A program made the translations under genes and the position numbers. From NCBI GenBank assembly GCA_014378155.1, contig JACMOF010000122.1, positions 1-6,176 on the forward strand: DNA of 6,176 nucleotides. The letters are read 5' to 3'. The notes beneath the pieces are model-generated. The model worked only from the letters and a program-made list of their open reading frames with translations, did not search any database and had not been told where the DNA came from. How positions within the stretch are numbered: the first letter of the stretch is position 1; each line of letters begins with the position of its first letter. This DNA comes from Caulobacter sp. Its GTDB lineage: Bacteria > Pseudomonadota > Alphaproteobacteria > Caulobacterales > Caulobacteraceae. Below are positions 5,467 to 6,176 of this stretch, in pieces.

Positions 5467-6176
5467 ATGAACGCGATCGCTGCTCCCACTCCCGTTCCCT
5501 CGATCCCGGCGCCCGTCGTCGGGACGCAGGACAAGGATACGGCCGAAGGCTTCGGCGCGCTGCTGGCCCGAGCCGGAAGCGCGACAACCGCCAATGACAA
5601 GGCCGCTCCGCGAGACACCAAGCTGCAGGACAGCAAGGCCGCCGCCGACCGGGCCGCTGATCGCGCCGCCGACGCCAAGTTGGCCGAAAAGGTCGCCAAC
5701 AAGGCTTCCGACCGCGCCAACGACGCCAAGGCGTCAAGCAAGACGCCCGACACCAGGACGGCCGACACCAAGACGGCCGACAAGACCTCGGGCAAGCTCG
5801 ACACGCTCAAGACGTCTTCCAAGGACAACGCCGACGGCAAGCTTGCCGACAGCCAGGACCAGACCGCCGACACGACGGACGCCGACGGGGTCAAGGACGC
5901 CCGGGTCGCCGACGCCACCGCCGGGCAAGCCGCCGCCGCCGCCCAGGCCGCCGCGGCCCTGATCGCCGCCATGCAGGTCGCCCAGGTCCCGGCGCTTAAC
6001 CCGCTCGCCGCCGCCGCCCAGGCCGCCACCGCCGCCGACGCCCTCACCTTGGCCACGGACGCCGCGCCGACGACCCCGGTCGCGGTCTCCGCCGCCCTGG
6101 CCACGCCGGCCGAGACCGCGCCGGCTGCGGACCTGCCGGACCCGCCGGCCGCCTCGGCGATCGACCTGGCCGCCGC
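5467..6176 (+). CDS. fliK: FliK-like flagellar hook-length control protein, N-terminal part
   Basis: FliK is a secreted ruler that senses hook length and, through its C-terminal domain acting on FlhB, switches export from hook to filament proteins. Only 236 codons are visible; the frame is open at the window end, so the diagnostic C-terminal domain is missing. The visible part is low in complexity and rich in Ala, Asp, Lys and Thr. A short FGALLARA segment (29-36) is followed by a charged repeat region (about 45-150, with DRAADRAADA and DTRTADTKTADK), then an Ala-rich stretch (151-236). This fits the disordered N-terminal half of FliK. The main support is position: divergent from flgK, behind a sigma-54 promoter with ftr and IHF-like sites, where C. 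crescentus has its hook operon. An in-frame GTG at 5449 would add six residues. Neither start has a good ribosome site. The frame stays open upstream to 5329, but those codons lie before the predicted transcript start. Confidence 0.6.
   Translation, partial: MNAIAAPTPVPSIPAPVVGTQDKDTAEGFGALLARAGSATTANDKAAPRDTKLQDSKAAADRAADRAADAKLAEKVANKASDRANDAKASSKTPDTRTADTKTADKTSGKLDTLKTSSKDNADGKLADSQDQTADTTDADGVKDARVADATAGQAAAAAQAAAALIAAMQVAQVPALNPLAAAAQAATAADALTLATDAAPTTPVAVSAALATPAETAPAADLPDPPAASAIDLAA
5749..5778 (+). repeat. 15-bp tandem repeat in the FliK-like gene
   Basis: GACACCAGGACGGCC is followed directly by GACACCAAGACGGCC (one difference), then a degenerate third start, GACAAGACC. It encodes DTRTA-DTKTA-DKT. 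It looks like in-frame expansion in a disordered region. Confidence 0.7.

Noticed and set aside
5283..6104. Minus-strand open frame (273 codons) opposite the FliK-like gene
   Set aside because: Its Ala/Ser/Val-rich low-complexity product mirrors the GC-rich repeats of the sense gene. It has no ribosome site and would run across the intergenic control sites.

Overview
The window is a GC-rich stretch of alphaproteobacterial chromosome, most likely Caulobacter or a close Caulobacterales relative. It holds the flgK-flgL operon (hook-filament junction proteins), read leftward, and the start of a divergent operon whose first gene looks like the FliK-type hook-length control gene. The region between them carries sigma-54 (-24/-12) promoters and palindromes of the form CCCGGC-N7-GCCG, which look like the Caulobacter ftr elements bound by FlbD. 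From memory, this is the layout described for the divergent flaN/flbG hook-gene units of C. crescentus. No database search was possible, so the species call is an inference.

Layout from left to right. 1-457 (minus strand) is a decayed gene for a DUF1206 membrane protein, with a frameshift caused by a 7-bp duplication and two in-frame TAG codons. 458-645 has no gene, only a possible mnmA terminator hairpin. 646-1860 (minus) is mnmA (trmU), an intact tRNA-Uridine34 2-thiolase that may be translated from a leaderless mRNA. 1861-2015 has no gene and holds a nested set of GC-rich inverted repeats resembling a REP, plus a candidate housekeeping promoter for mnmA. 2016-2939 (minus) is flgL and 2949-5063 (minus) is flgK, separated by 9 nt with the flgL ribosome site overlapping the flgK stop. 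5064-5466 is the divergent control region, with a possible 38-codon leader ORF just before flgK. 5467-6176 (plus) is the N-terminal part of the FliK-like gene, which is cut by the window edge.

How the parts work together. FlgK and FlgL are exported through the flagellar type III apparatus to form the junction between hook and filament. FliK measures hook length and switches export from hook subunits to FlgK/FlgL/flagellin. Placing both units on opposite sides of one block of FlbD, IHF and sigma-54 sites would time late hook genes and junction genes together. MnmA is a translation housekeeping gene and appears to be an independent transcription unit. The DUF1206 remnant has no visible link to the flagellar genes.
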